Assembly (NCBI RefSeq): GCF_037176765.1
Contig: NC_090023.1
Location: 147,350,866 to 147,414,865 of the forward strand
Length of the DNA: 64,000 nt
Direction: 5' to 3'
DNA from: Anolis sagrei
Lineage: Eukaryota; Chordata; Lepidosauria; Squamata; Anolidae
The position numbers were made by a program, and so were the translations under genes. Shown piece after piece: positions 42,422-55,541 of the stretch; the stretch's first letter is position 1, and each line of letters starts with the position of its first letter. The notes beneath the pieces were generated by a model. That model saw nothing but the letters and a program-made list of their open reading frames with translations. It was not told the origin of the DNA and made no database searches.

Positions 42422-43600
42422 TTATATATTACAAGAACACTCTGCTGGCTGTTGTATTGCATCACATGTCGGACACTTCCCAAGTGTCTAGGACTGTGTG
42501 ATGTATCAGTTAATAATGCATGCAGATCCCAGTAAGGTGGCCTTTTGCAGCTGGCAAATGGTAATTTTGTCAGCGCGGATTGTGTTTAAGTGCAGGCCAA
42601 GGTCTTTAGGCACTGTACCCAGTGTGCCGATCACCACTGGGACCACTTTGACTGGCTTGTGCCAGAGACTTTGCAGCTTGGTCTTTAAATCCTCATATTG
42701 GGCCAGCTTTTCAGTTGTTTCTCTTCAATCCTGCTGTCACCTGAAATTGCGACATCGACAATCCATACTTTGTTTTTTTAACATGATTGTGAGGTCAGGA
42801 GTATTGTGCTCCAAAACTCTGTCTGTCTGAATCCGGAAGTCCCAGAGTAGCTTGACGTGTTCATTCTGTGTAACTTTTTCCGGCTTGTGATCCCACCAGT
42901 TTTTTGTCGCAGGGAGATGGTATTTGTGGGACAAGTTCCAATGAATAATCTGAGCAATGGTGTTATGCCTCTGCTTGTAGTCCATCTGCGCGATCTTCTC
43001 GCAGCAGCTGAGGATGTGATCTATTGTTTCATCTGCTTCCTTGCAGAGTCTACACTTGGGATCTGTCATTGACTTTTCAATTCTGGCTCTGATGGCATTG
43101 GTTCTTGGGCTGCCAGAATCAGGCCCTCCGTCTTGTTTTTCAGAGTTCCATTAGTGTGCCCCAGCCATGTTTTTACTTTGTCAATTTGGCTCTCAATTTT
43201 TCCCAGGAACTGTCCATGGAGAGCCTTCTTTTGCCAGTTTTCTCTTCTGTTCTGGATTGCATTTTTGTCTTTTGCATTTGAAGCAGTTTACTACTATTGA
43301 TTTCCCTCAATGTTGGTTCTTGACCGCCTTTCCCATAATCTGCCAGTGCGTGTTTCTCTTATTCTACCGTTTGTTTAATTTGCAAAAGCCCTCTGCCTCC
43401 TGATTTTCTGGGCAGGTAATGTCTATCGACATCACTACATAGGTGTGATGAGTAGTGGATTGTCATCGGTTTTCTTGTTTTTCTGTCCAGATCATCCAGC
43501 TCTGCTTCTGTCCAGTTCACATTTCCAGCCATGTATCTAATGATGGGGATGGCCCAGGTGTTGAGAACCTTTATTGTATTTTCGCCATTTAATTTGCTCT
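42370..43600 (-). mobile_element. R4-type (REL-endonuclease) LINE, 3' half
   Basis: Reverse strand. RT C-terminal segment (KVLNTWAIPIIRYMAG; YLPRKSGGRGLLQIKQTVE), then a CCHC-type knuckle CRLCKEADETIDHILSCC, then the endonuclease segment KLLWDFRIQTDRVLEHNTPD. This order is that of R2/R4/Dong-type elements. ORF broken; no N-terminal part seen. Confidence 0.85.
42382..42420. repeat. (ATT)n microsatellite
   Basis: About 12 ATT units; probably the poly(A)/AAT tail of the adjacent reverse-strand R4-type LINE. Confidence 0.85.
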
Positions 43601-43867
43601 TCAAATGCATATAGGTGTATATATATTTGTGTATATGTGTATATATGTGTGTTTGTGTTATATAAGTGGTTTTGCACATGCATTGTAATGTATTTTTGGG
43701 TTTCTTTTGTATTTTTAAGTCTCTTCTGCTGTGTTTTTCAGTGTTTTATGAGTGATGGTCAGTCGTTGGTCTGATAGGTGTCTTGTGGCCAAATTTGGTG
43801 TCAATCTGTCCAGTGGTTTTTGAGTTTGGTTCATCCCACAAACGAACATTACATTTTTATTTCTATA
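43601..43867 (-). mobile_element. Helitron, 5' part, abutting the next Helitron
   Basis: Minus-strand 5' end near 43867 (TATAGAAATAAAAATGTAATG), then AATGTTCGTTTGTGGGAT and the TA/CA-rich region, truncated at about 43601 against the R4-type LINE. It follows directly on the CTAG of the Helitron at 43868-45040, making a head-to-tail pair. Confidence 0.7.
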
Positions 43868-45040
43868 CTAGCTGTCCCCTGCCACGCGTTGCTGTGGCCC
43901 AGTCTATTGATCTGGAAAATAAAGTAATGAGAAAGTGTTGGTTTCTAATATATGTAGTTTCTTTATGCTTGTGGGTAAACAGTGTTTCTTGCTGTTTCTT
44001 TGTCAGTGTTGATGCGGAGAGTGTCTGGTTTGCCCACGCTGGAACATGCAACGTATCATTGTCCTTCTTCAAGGGTCCCTTTCAAATCTATGATACTATA
44101 TCTGTGTGTGTGTGTGTGAATCATATCTATCTATCTATATCTATGGCTGGATGGCTCTGTCAGGAGGGCTTTGTTTACATTTTCTTGCCCTGGAGAAGGG
44201 AGTTGGGTTGGATGGCCTTAAGTATTTTCTGTTGGTCATGGGGGTTCTGTGTGGGAAGTTTGCCCCATTTCTGTTGTTTTTGGGTTTCAGAATGCTCTTT
44301 AATTGTAGTGAACTATAAATCCCAGTAACTACAAATCCCAAATGTCAAGGTCTATTTCCTCCAAACTCAATCTGTATTCATATTTAGACATATGGAATTT
44401 TTGTGTCAAGTTTGGTCCAGATCCATAATTGTTAGAGTCCACAGTGTTCTCTGGATGTAGGTGAACTACAACTCGCAAACTCAAGGTCAATGCCCACCAA
44501 ACCATTCCAGTGTGTTCTGTTGGTCATGGAAGTCCTGTATGCCATGTTTGGTTCAATTCCATCATTGGTGGAGTTCAGAATGGTCTTTGATTGTAGGTGA
44601 ACTATAAATCCCAGCAACTACAACTCCCAAATGTCAAGGTCTATTTCCCTTAAACTCCATCTGTGTTCATATTTGGGCATATGGAATATTCGTGCCAAGT
44701 TTGGTCCAGATCCATCATTGTTTGAGTCTACAGTGCTCTCTGGATGTGGGTTAACTATAATTCCCAAACTCAAGGTCAATGTCCACCAAACCCTTCCAGT
44801 TTTTTCTGTGTGTTAAGTTTGGCCCAATTCCATCACTGATGGAGTTCAGAATGCTCTTTGATTGTAGGTAAACTATAAATCCCAGCAACAACAATTCCCA
44901 AATGACAAAATCAATTTTTGGAGTGGAGGACATAAATTGGACTGTTAGGTGTCTTGTGTCCAAATTTGGTGTCAATTCCCCCAGTGGTTTTTGAGTTCTG
45001 ATGGTATCACAAACGAACATTACATTTTTATTTATATAGA
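43868..45040 (-). mobile_element. Non-autonomous Helitron with tandem 290-bp inner units
   Basis: Minus strand: TCTATATAAATAAAAATG at 45040, hairpin GCCACAGCAACGCGTGGC and CTAG at 43871-43868. The inside holds about three tandem copies of the unit marked by GGTGAACTACAACTCGCAAA, 'TTTGGTCCAGATCCATCATT' and GGAGTTCAGAATGCTCTTTG, also found in the SPIN-like element at 13689-14409. Confidence 0.85.
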
Positions 45041-45090
45041 TGATGATGATGATGATGATGATTATGATTATTATTATTATTATGATTATT
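45041..45090. repeat. (GAT)n/(ATT)n microsatellite
   Basis: About seven GAT units then ATT units, directly beside the Helitron 5' end. Confidence 0.8.
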
Positions 45091-45124
45091 CTGAGTCAAG
45101 CGTGTGCCAGGAAACATTTACGGA

Positions 45125-45460
45125 TGTGGTCTGTATAGGGCGGGGGGGGGGAGGAGTGACCAGTTCCTCGTCCCTGTGGCTCCCCTGCTGTCCTCAGCTG
45201 GGAAGGACACTCCACCCCTGACGCCCCCAGCGAAGCCACGGCAGGGCAGAAAGGGGAAGGAAGTGATCGACGGCTCTTGCCGCAGAAGCAGGAGGCGGGG
45301 AGGGGAGGGAAGGGGAGGGGAGAGGAGCGGGCCCCTCCGCTTGGCGTCTGCTCAGGACACAGCGGCGGGGCAGAGGCGCGTTTGTCGCGGGCGACGGACG
45401 GGGCGTCCGGCATGGCAGCCACCCGAGGTAAGACAAGGCGACGCTGGACTCTGTCTCTGT
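45125..45460 (+). promoter_or_regulatory. PIK3AP1: PIK3AP1 CpG-rich promoter and exon 1 region
   Basis: GC- and CpG-rich island around the inferred first coding exon, with purine-rich GGGGAGGGGAGAGG-type tracts (about 45297-45330). No TATA box. The transcription start is inferred at about 45,250-45,400. Confidence 0.6.
45412..45427 (+). CDS. PIK3AP1: PIK3AP1 coding exon 1
   Basis: 16 nt: ATG GCA GCC ACC CGA G, donor GTAAGA. MAATR matches the MAAS start of human PIK3AP1. The split codon completes to Glu with exon 2. Called from context because it is so short. Confidence 0.78.
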
Positions 45461-48400
45461 CTCTCTCTGGGGCTTTGCTGGGCATCTTGCACTCACCAGA
45501 GGTGGTTCCTTCTACTGAAAGCTCATGGGCGTCAAGCTCATGATCATCCAAGGCCACCCCAGGCTTCAATCCATGGATACAGAAAGCCAGCTACCAATTC
45601 GTTTACATAGTGGGCAGTGCTCTTTCGGGCCCTTCCACGCAACCCTATAGCCCAGAATATCAAGGCAGAAAAATGTGTGGACTCATATAATTAAGTTCAA
45701 AGCAGATATTGTGGGATTTTTTGCCTTGATATTCTGGGATATAGGGCTGGGTGGAAGGGCCCTTAGTTTTTACCCAGTTTGGGACCTCAGGTGCTATCAA
45801 ACCACAACTCCCATCACTTTGGATGATCCACCATGCGGATTGGGGATGATGGGAGTTGCAACCCATCTGACTTTTTTGGCTTTGAAGTTGGAGAATGTGC
45901 TAAAGCAGGCATGGGCAAACTTTGGCCCTCCAGGTGCTTTGGACTTCAACTCCCACCCTTCCTAACAGCCGGTAGGCTGTTAGGAATGGTGGGAGTTGAA
46001 GTCCAAAACACCTGGAGGGCCAAAGTTTGCCCATGCCTGGGCTAAAGGGTATTTTGTAGCTAAACCCAAACCCTACTCTTTTGATGAAACAGGACAAACT
46101 GTAGCCTTCTACAGCCCCTTCCACACAGCTGAATAAAATCCTACATTATCTGCTTTGAACTGGAATATATGGCAGTGTGGACTCAGGGCCCTTCCACACA
46201 GCCATATAACCCAGCAGATAATCCATAGTATTTGCTTTGAACTGGAATATATGGCAGTGTGGACTCAGAGCCCTTCCAAACACACATATAACTCAGCAGA
46301 TAATCCACAACATCTGCTTTGACCTGGAATATATGGCAGTGTGGACTCAGAGCCCTTCCAAACACACATATTACTAATCAGATAATCCACAATGTCTGCT
46401 TTGAACTGGAATATATGGCAGTGTGTACTCAGGGCCCTTCCACACAGGCATATAACTCAGCAGATAATCCACAATATTTGTTTTGAACTGGAATATATGG
46501 CAGTGTGGACTCAGATCCCTTCCAAACACACATATAACTAATCAGATAATCCACAATGTCTGCTTTGAACTGGAATATATAGTGCTGTGGTCTCAGGGCC
46601 CTTCCACACAGCCATATAACTCAACAGATAAGTCACAATATCTGCTTTGAACTGGGTCATCTGAGTCCACACTGGCATATAATCCAGTTCAATGTGGATT
46701 ATATAGAGCAGTGTGGAATGGGCCTCAGATAACCCAAAGCCCTTCCACACAACCATATAACCCAGAATTTGAACTGGGTTATCTAAGTCCACACTGCCAT
46801 ATATTCCAGTTCAAAGCAGATAATGTGAAATTTTATTTGGCTGTTTGGAAGGGGCCCCAGTTCAAAGCAGATATTGTAGGATTTTCTGCCTTGATATTCT
46901 GGGATATAGGGCTGTGTGGATAACCCAAGGCCCTTCCACACAGATAACCCAAGGCCTTTCCACACAGCCCTATAGCCCAGAGTATCAAGGCAGAAAATCC
47001 CACAATATCTGCTTTGAACTGGGTTATCCGAGTTCACACTCCATATACTGTAATCCAGTTCAAAGCAGATAATGTGGGGGTTTCTGCCTTGATATTCTGG
47101 GTTATATGGCTGTGTGGAAGGACCCTAGATGTTAAGAGTATTACAACTCCCTTCTGGTTTAGTCATGATGTCTAATACAGGGGTTGTAGTTCAGTATCTG
47201 GAGGAGGACTGCCTAAAATGGTATGGAAGGCTGGATTTGGCTCATGGGCTTTAAGTTTGACACATATGTTCACAGGATGTCACGCAACAACAAAGTTTTT
47301 GCAGTTTAAAATAAACCTTTTCCATGGTAGAACCGATTAGGAAATGACATTTATAACCCAAGGACAAAAATGTTTCTAAAATACTGAATAAATTGTCTTA
47401 CCAGCTATGAATCAACAATTCAGTGTCCTTTTTAAATCCAAGAGTGCTGATTGGGAAATAAAAATGGCTAGGAAATAATTAGCATTAGCAGCATTTGCAA
47501 AAACCTCCAGTCACATCATTTGAGCTGTTGTATCTTAAAGTCAGGAGCCCCCGGTGGTGCAGTAGGTTAAACTGCTGAGCTGCTGAACTTGCTGACCAAA
47601 AGGTTGGCGGTTCAAATCCGGGGAGCAGGGTGATCTCCCATTGTTAGCCCCAGCTTCTGCCAACCTAGCCGTTCGAAAACATGCAAATGTGAGTAGATAA
47701 TAGGTACCGCTTCGGCAGGAAGGTAACAGCGCTCCATGCAGTCATGCTGGCCACATGACCTTGGAGGCGTCTATGGACAATGCCGGCTCTTTGGCTTAGG
47801 AACATAGATGAGCATCACTCCCCAGAGTGGAACACAACTAGACTTAATGTCAAGGGGAAACCTTCACCTTTACTATCTTAAAGTCAACTAAGTTTCACCG
47901 TACAACACAGGCTATCACATATTTGGACACTGACTAACATGTATTAATTTTTTTTGCTGCCGTGCAATATTTTCTTAGGCATTGAACGTTGTGCCAAGAT
48001 GTTGTAACAGGACAGCAAATGGAAGTTTCACCCGTTGAAATCCCCAGGTCTTTTAAGGGCTCTGAAATCAGCTACTGAGAGCAGTCAAAAGAGAAAGCAT
48101 CCAGTATCTCTTCCTTTTTTGCATTTTTCTGAGATAGTAATGTGCAAAAGAGAACTTGCGTTTTGTTCCTTGTGGGAAACTGAATGAGCTGTCCTCACAT
48201 GAGCAGCACTCCCACATTAATCACAACTGTGTTACAGAGGAAATGCAATACTGCAGCACCTAAAATTACCCCCAGTGAGAAGACTGTATTATATAAATCT
48301 TCAAAACGCATGCATACTTGTATTTATTAATCCTTTATATTTGTGTGTTGAATGCTTAATAGCATTTAATAGTTAAAAGTAACACAACACAAACATAAAA

Positions 48401-51400
48401 ACTTGTTGTGTCTATGACTAAGTACTTTAATGCCAAACTACCAGAATTTCTCTAACAACTTGGTAAAGCTTGCTTACTTACTTAAGTGATACTTGGCCTT
48501 CCATGTGTAGTATCTTGGCAGTGGATATGTAGATGACTGTGGAGCCCTATTCTTGACCCACATGTTTTTTCACAGTGAGGACATTGGTTTCCAGGTGGAA
48601 GGCAGTCCCAGTCAGGGTTGGCTTGAATCGCCTTCCTCTTGCTACGCTTCTCCCTTTCGCCCTCCATTTGTGCCTCTTTGAATTCTGCAGCACTGCTGGT
48701 CACAGCTGACCTCCAGTTAGAGCACTCAAGGTCCAGGGCTTCCCAGTTCTCAGTGTCTATGCCAGTTTTTAAAGTTAGCTTTAAGTTCATCTTTAAATCT
48801 CTTTTCCTTTCCACCAACATTTTGTTTCCTGTTCTTGAGTTGGGAGTATAGTAATTGTTTTGGGAAATGGTGATCAGGCATTTGGACAACGTGACCATTT
48901 GGTAAAGCTACTACATTTTATTTCAGTTGTCTTTTCCCCACACCAGGTCCACCATCTAAAATGATCTCCATCCTTGTTAACATAAAGACTGTGCAGTTGT
49001 TCTGTCTTTGGCAATAAATGAACAAGTGTATTTTGCCCCAAATGGAGACAGTTCTGATACTAATATAATATAATATATGGTATATACATATAATATTTAT
49101 AATATTATAATGTAATACAGGAGCCCCTAGTGGCGCAGTGGGTTAAACCACTGAGCTGCTGAGCTTGTTGACCGAAAGGTCGCAGGTTCGAATTCGGGGA
49201 GCGACGTGAGCTTCCGCTGTCAGCCCCAGCTTCTGCCAACCTAGCAATTTGAAAACATGCAAATGTGAGTAGATCAATAGGTACTGCTCCGGCAGGAAAG
49301 TAACAACGCTCCTTGCAGTCATGCTGGCCACATGACCTAGGAGGTCTCTATGGACAATGCCGGATCTTCGGCTTAGAAATGGAGGTGAGCACCACACCCC
49401 AGAGTTGGACACGACTGGACTTAGTGTCAGGGAAAAACCTTTACTTTTTACCTTACTGTAATACAATATAATACTACTACTACTAATGATAATACAATAT
49501 TATAATTATATATTTTATATTACATGTAATGTTACTAATAATATTACAATATAATGGTATAATACAATATAGTAATATATAATACTGATATTGTATTATG
49601 ATAATAATTTAATATTTTGTATGTATATATATCTTGTAAGCCACTCTGAGTCCCCTTTGGGGTGAGAAGGGCGGCATATCAATGTAGTAAGTAAGTAAAT
49701 AAGTAAATAATAGTATGTTTTCAAAAATGAAGGCTCAAAACATTTCTACCATTGCTTCTCCCTTACGATGAAGCCTCAAACTATCAGATTACCTAATAAA
49801 GTTTTGGGCCCCATCTACACTGCCATATAACCCAGTTTCTGAATCCAGATTATATGCTTTGAACTTGATTATATGGCAGTGTAGATGCACTCATAAATGG
49901 CGTGGCTATCATATCTCCTCTCTACCTTCTCTTCTGCAGGCTAAACATGCCCAGCTCTCTAAGACACACCTCATAGGAATTCATGGTCTTCAGACCTTTG
50001 ATCATTTAATCTCCCTCCCCTGGACACTTTTCAGTTTGTCAATATCTCTTTGAAACTGCAGTGCCCAGAATTGGACACAGTATTCCAGGTGAGGTCTAAC
50101 CAAAGCAGAATAGAGAGGCACCATGACTTCCCTTGATCTAGACACTACAATACTCCTTTTGAAGCAGCCCAAAATATGTGATTGGTTTCCTGAAAACTCT
50201 TTCTTTCTGTTGAAAGTGCAACAACACTTAGCATTGAAGAGTCAAGAATACCTCATACTGGGCAGAACTAATACTGTTCAATAGCTCGATTGACTCCAAA
50301 GGTCTGGAGAACAAGCCCTATGAGGAGTGGCTTAAGGAGCTGGGCATGTTTAGCCTGAAGAAGAGAAGGCTGAGAGGGGATATGATAGCCATGTATAAAT
50401 ATGTAAGAGGAAGCCACAGGGAGGAGGGAGCAAGCTTGTTTTCTGCTTCCCTGGAGACTAGGACGTGGAACAATGGCTCCAAACTACAAGAGAGGAGATT
50501 CCATCTGAACATGAGGAAGAACTTCCTGACTGTGAGAGCCGTTCAGCAGTGGAACTCTCTGCCCCAGAGTGTGGTGGAGGCTCCTTCTTTGGAAGCTTTT
50601 AAACAGAGGCTGGATGGCCATCTGTCGGGCGTGATTTGAATGCAATATTCCTGCTTCTTGGCAGGGGGTTGGACTGGATGGCCCATGAGGTCTCTTCCAA
50701 CTCTTTGATTCTATGATTCTATGATTCTATGAAATATCCTCCTTCTTTGTGTCAAGTAATTTGAGCAACCCTAAGAACTGTAGGTTCGGAAGCCTGGTGT
50801 GCCTAGGTTTCCAGAAGGCCAAATAAGACACAGATGTGTCAAAGGCAAACTCAGTTTATTCTCAATGCCAGTAGAGAAAGAACTTCAAAGAACTGATATG
50901 CCACATACAAACTCAGAGCATTTTTAGTCATTTTGATAGCTATTCAAGCAACCTGCTCCAGCTCCTGATTGGTTGAAAAACTGTCAACTTAGGATCCATG
51001 TTCTGGTTCAGGACTCCAACCAGCATCATTGCTAATTGGTCCTTCATTGTGGTGAGAAATTAAATAAACTGTTATTGGAGCATTTGAAGTGTCAGTCCAT
51101 TTGTTGATCCACCTCCAAGAGGAGCGCGATCAGAAAGGACTGTGGTGTGGCATTCACTAATGAGTTTTATGATGGGCTTAATTATTTGTTTCCACTGGAC
51201 ACAATGGAGTTTGTCAAAAGTACATATTGGGTACTTGAAGGTGATGATCTTTCAATGGGTATTGCAAAGGTTGAGGCATGGGAGAAAAAACATTCTCACC
51301 AACTCATTGTGAGGGGATTATGGAGCTTTCAGGGGTCATTTTCTGAGGTCCGGCTAGGATAATAGAATCATAGAATTGGAAGAGACCTCGTGGGCCATCC

Positions 51401-54400
51401 AGTCTGACCCTCTGTCAAGGAGCAGGAAAATCACATTCAAAGCACCCCTGACAAATGGCCATGCAGCCCCTGTTTAAAAGCCTCCAAAAAAGGAGGCTTC
51501 ACCACAGTCCAGGGCAGAGAGTTCCACTGCTGAACGGCTCTCACAGTCAGGAAGTTCTTCCTAATGTTCAGATTGAATCTCCTTTCTTGTAGTTTGAAGA
51601 TCTCATAGTCAGGAAGTTTCTGTAGTTTGATGTTAGACAAATTCCAGAGTTAATTCATAAAACGATTATTGCAAGGCAAAGGCACACATGCCTGCTGTAT
51701 TCCAAATGGAGTTGCGTCTATAGATCTATGTATTTTATATAATTAATAATTTTGAGGGTTTGATTTCTCAAAAACATGTGTCTAATTATCATGACATCTC
51801 TGTGATGTTGACTGAAACTATTAGGGATGTTTTTCATATTTTCTCGCCAATCCTCTCTCAGCTCTTCCGTAGAACGAAACTAGATTAGATCAGCATCCTG
51901 ACTAATTTATTGTGTAAGAATGGAATTGATATAATAAACACTTTAGTTTCGCTAAACCATTGGTGTCGTTGCTCCTTAGTCAGGATTAGAGGCGGCCCTA
52001 GGTAATTTTCAATGGTAAGCAAACAGTATTTTGCCCCCCCCCCCCCAACCAATCACTGATATATATTTTCTGCCATATTTGGTTCAATTCTATCATTGGT
52101 GGAGTTCAGAATGCTCTTTGATTGTAGGTGAACTATACATCCCAGTAACTACAACTCGCATATGTCAAGGTCTATTTTCCCCCAAGAGCACCTCAAGAGC
52201 GCCCCTGGGCAAAATCAGCTCTACTGCAAAGGCTTACTTTGTGTAATGGTTGAGCCGCCCCTGGTCAGGATTTCTAACTACTACACACACTTTCTATCAC
52301 TTTCAAGGTGTTTTTCTTGCACTTTGACAATCATGCTGGAAAACTTTTATAAAAGCTAATATCAAAAGGAGCTGTTGTATGCCATTGAACACTTACTTAG
52401 TTAGGTGATCCCTCATTGTCCGAATATGGTGGCCTTCCAAGTGTAGTGTCTTGGCAGTGGAACAGAGGAGGAGATAATAGGAAGATTAAGAACACATATC
52501 GCACTGGATGAAAGGACATGGTATAAAAAAGTGGTCTGAAAAACAGCTAGAGGGAAACATCTGTGGTGGAGACATGAAGTTCAAGCCCAATGAGCTGGAA
52601 CAGCTTTGACCAAACCTCACAAGGAGTCTTGGACCAGAAAGAGCTAAGCATTACTAGCAGGAATGAGGCAGGCAGGCAAGGGACATGAAGTGGACTGGGC
52701 CTATGGGCAGCCCAAGGAAACATAGCATTGCTTGGTCTTGATAGGGGGATTCTATCAATTGTTATGACCAGGTAGCCAAAAGCGACATCAAGAACCCCCA
52801 CCCACCCTAAAAAAACAATGTGTGAAAGGTTAATCTTGTGTGCAGTAATATTCTAACAAACCAAAAATGGCACAAAGTTTCTCCCTATCAGTTCTAGTTT
52901 TTGAGATACAGAACCATGAACCAGTTACCATCTGCTCGCCCATAAAAAATCATGATAAGCATATCGGAGGACCTAGAGCTGGCATGGCTCTGGGACCAGG
53001 TCTTTGGGCAGCAAGCATGACAGCACCTTGGATGTTGAACTGGACTGAAGTTGGCTGAATGGTCAATGATAATGTTTTTAATGTGTTTTTAACTTAATGT
53101 TTTATTTACTATTTTAAACTGTTGCTATTTGTGTTTATATTTCTGTTATTACACCGGGACTGTGGCGCAGCTGGCTGGGAGTCAGCTGCATTAAGATCAC
53201 TACTGACCAAAAGGTCGTGAGTTCAAAGCTAGTCCAGGTCGGAGTGAGCTTCCAACCAGTTTGTGTAGCTTGCTGTCGACCTTTGCAGCCCGAAAGACAG
53301 TTGCATCTGTCAAGTAGGAAATTTAAGTACTGCTTATGTGGGGAGGCTAATTTACGATGCCATAAAAATCTCCAGCAAGCATGCAAAGAATGAGGAAGTA
53401 CTTCATCAGTGTCACAAATGGATGGTGAAGCGACAGCTCCCCTGGTGGCCAGAATACCCTCATGAAAAAACTGGAATGTTAAATTGCCTGTGTGTATGTC
53501 TGTCTATATATGTTGTGTGTCTATGGCATTGAATGTTTGCCATGTATATGTACATTGTAATCCGCCCTGAGTCCCCTGTGGGGTTAGAAGGACGGAATAT
53601 AAATACTGTAAATAAATAAATAAATAATATTGAGGCTTCAATTTGTGGCCAGTTTGTAAGCTGCCCTGAGTCCCCCCTCGGGAGTTGAGAAGGGCGGGAT
53701 AGAAATATTGGAAATAAATAAATAAATAAATAAATAAATAAATGATGGCCTATCCAATACAATTTTCTGAATTAGTGCCCCAAATAACCGCAGGAATATG
53801 CCTAAAAACCAAGACACAAAGATTTTTTTGTTGGATTGTGTTATGGAGACTACTTCCTATAGAACAGAAATAGCCACTCCTAATGTTGGAGACATACACT
53901 TCCCCCTAAGAACTGCAGGTACTTTCTACTGCTATTAAACAAACTGAATTTACCATCAAACTGTTATGGAGGAAGAGCCCCGTGGCGCTTCTTGTAAAAC
54001 TCTACTACTAACATGTGGTTCTGTTAGCATCCACAATAGAGGGAGCTTTGTCAAGCCCATAATCTTTACAAAAATCAGTTCTGCTCCTGCCACACCTTAC
54101 TGATGTGGTTTCAGAGAAGAATGGAGACTTCTGCATCTCTTCTAGGCTTAGAGAGTAGGCTAGATATGGCCACCAAGCAAATTAGTATTAAGTTTGGCTG
54201 CCTTTGTACAGAACTGCTGAACATTTTTTCCTAGCCTTCAATGCGGCTTGCAGTATAGAAGAGTTTTCAAACTCTTTTTCTAGCGTACATGAAGATCCCT
54301 TCAAAAGTGTGGTTTCCTGCAGAAGACAAGCTGGGAGGTCTTGATAAAGTGTAGGTCATTAACTGCTATGCTAATGAGCACAACAAGATGTTTCGTTTTG

Positions 54401-55194
54401 CTAAATAGAGAGTGATGGGGTTCTTGGACCCACCTTGTTTAGAAACTTCATTTATAATAAGCAATAGATGTTTGTGCTTCTGTCATGAGTTTAACAAATC
54501 TTCAATGTCATATCTTGGTGGATACCATAATCAGCAGGAAGAAGTAGCCCCGGTTTTATGTGTTTGTGTTGCTTTCCCAGAAATCTTGAAAATGTTATTG
54601 TAGTGCAAGAGCATTTGATGTTAACATAGCATAAAGATTAATAAAGGAACGACTCAACTGAACAAAAATAGGGAAATAAAACAAGTTCCTGTTTCCGCAG
54701 TTTATCTCTGCACAGTTGAACAAATATTTACTTCAGCAATCGCCTGACAAGATAATCTAGTTATATTATTAACTAAAGGTGGCAATGAAATACTTTTCTT
54801 CCCTCAAACCTTTATTTACTTGTTTTAAAATATGCGGAGAACATAAACAAAGACAAGTCATAACAACTAAGATAATTGCCTATCAGTGCATAACACCAAA
54901 AAGTGTATTTCTGAAGTATAGACTTCAAGGGCAAAGTACATAGTCTAAATCAGGGGTCCTCAAACTTTTTAAACAGAGGGCCTGGTCACAGTCCCTCAAA
55001 CTGTTGGAGGGCCGGATTATAGTTTGAAAAAAACATGAATGAATTCCTATGCACACTACACATATCTTATTTGTGGTGCAAAAAACCATACTTAAAAACA
55101 ATACAATAATTAAAATGAAGAACAATTTTAACAAATATAAAATTATTAGTATTTCAATGGAAAGTGTGGGCCTGCTTTTGGCTGATAAGATAGG

Positions 55195-55235
<41 letters not shown>

Positions 55236-55508
55236 GTGCTTTCAAGTCATGTCTGACTTAGGTTGACCCTGAGCGAGGGCCAGGTGAACAACTTTGGAGG
55301 GCTGCATTCGGCCCCCCGGGCCGTAGTTTGAGGACCCCTGGTCTAAATGCTTGAATGTGTTACCATTGGTTTTTTAAATAACATCAGCACCCAGTTTCTA
55401 ACTTTCTAAGGAAAGGTCATCCTCCTCTTCTCTCTTCTTCTTCTTCTTCTTTCTAAGGAAAGGTCATCCTCCTCTTCTCTCTTCTTCTTCTTCTTCTTCC
55501 TCCTCCTC

Positions 55509-55541
<33 letters not shown>

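Noticed and set aside
45096-45610. ORFs on both strands of the PIK3AP1 CpG island
   Set aside because: GC-rich chance ORFs. The only supported coding piece is the 16-nt exon 1, chosen by its start codon, donor and phase.
50732-51260. Possible retroelement or protein gene around 51147-51362
   Set aside because: A short ORF of 71 codons has no recognised motif, and no terminal repeats or splice sites support a gene. Only the right-hand part resembles a repeat found elsewhere.
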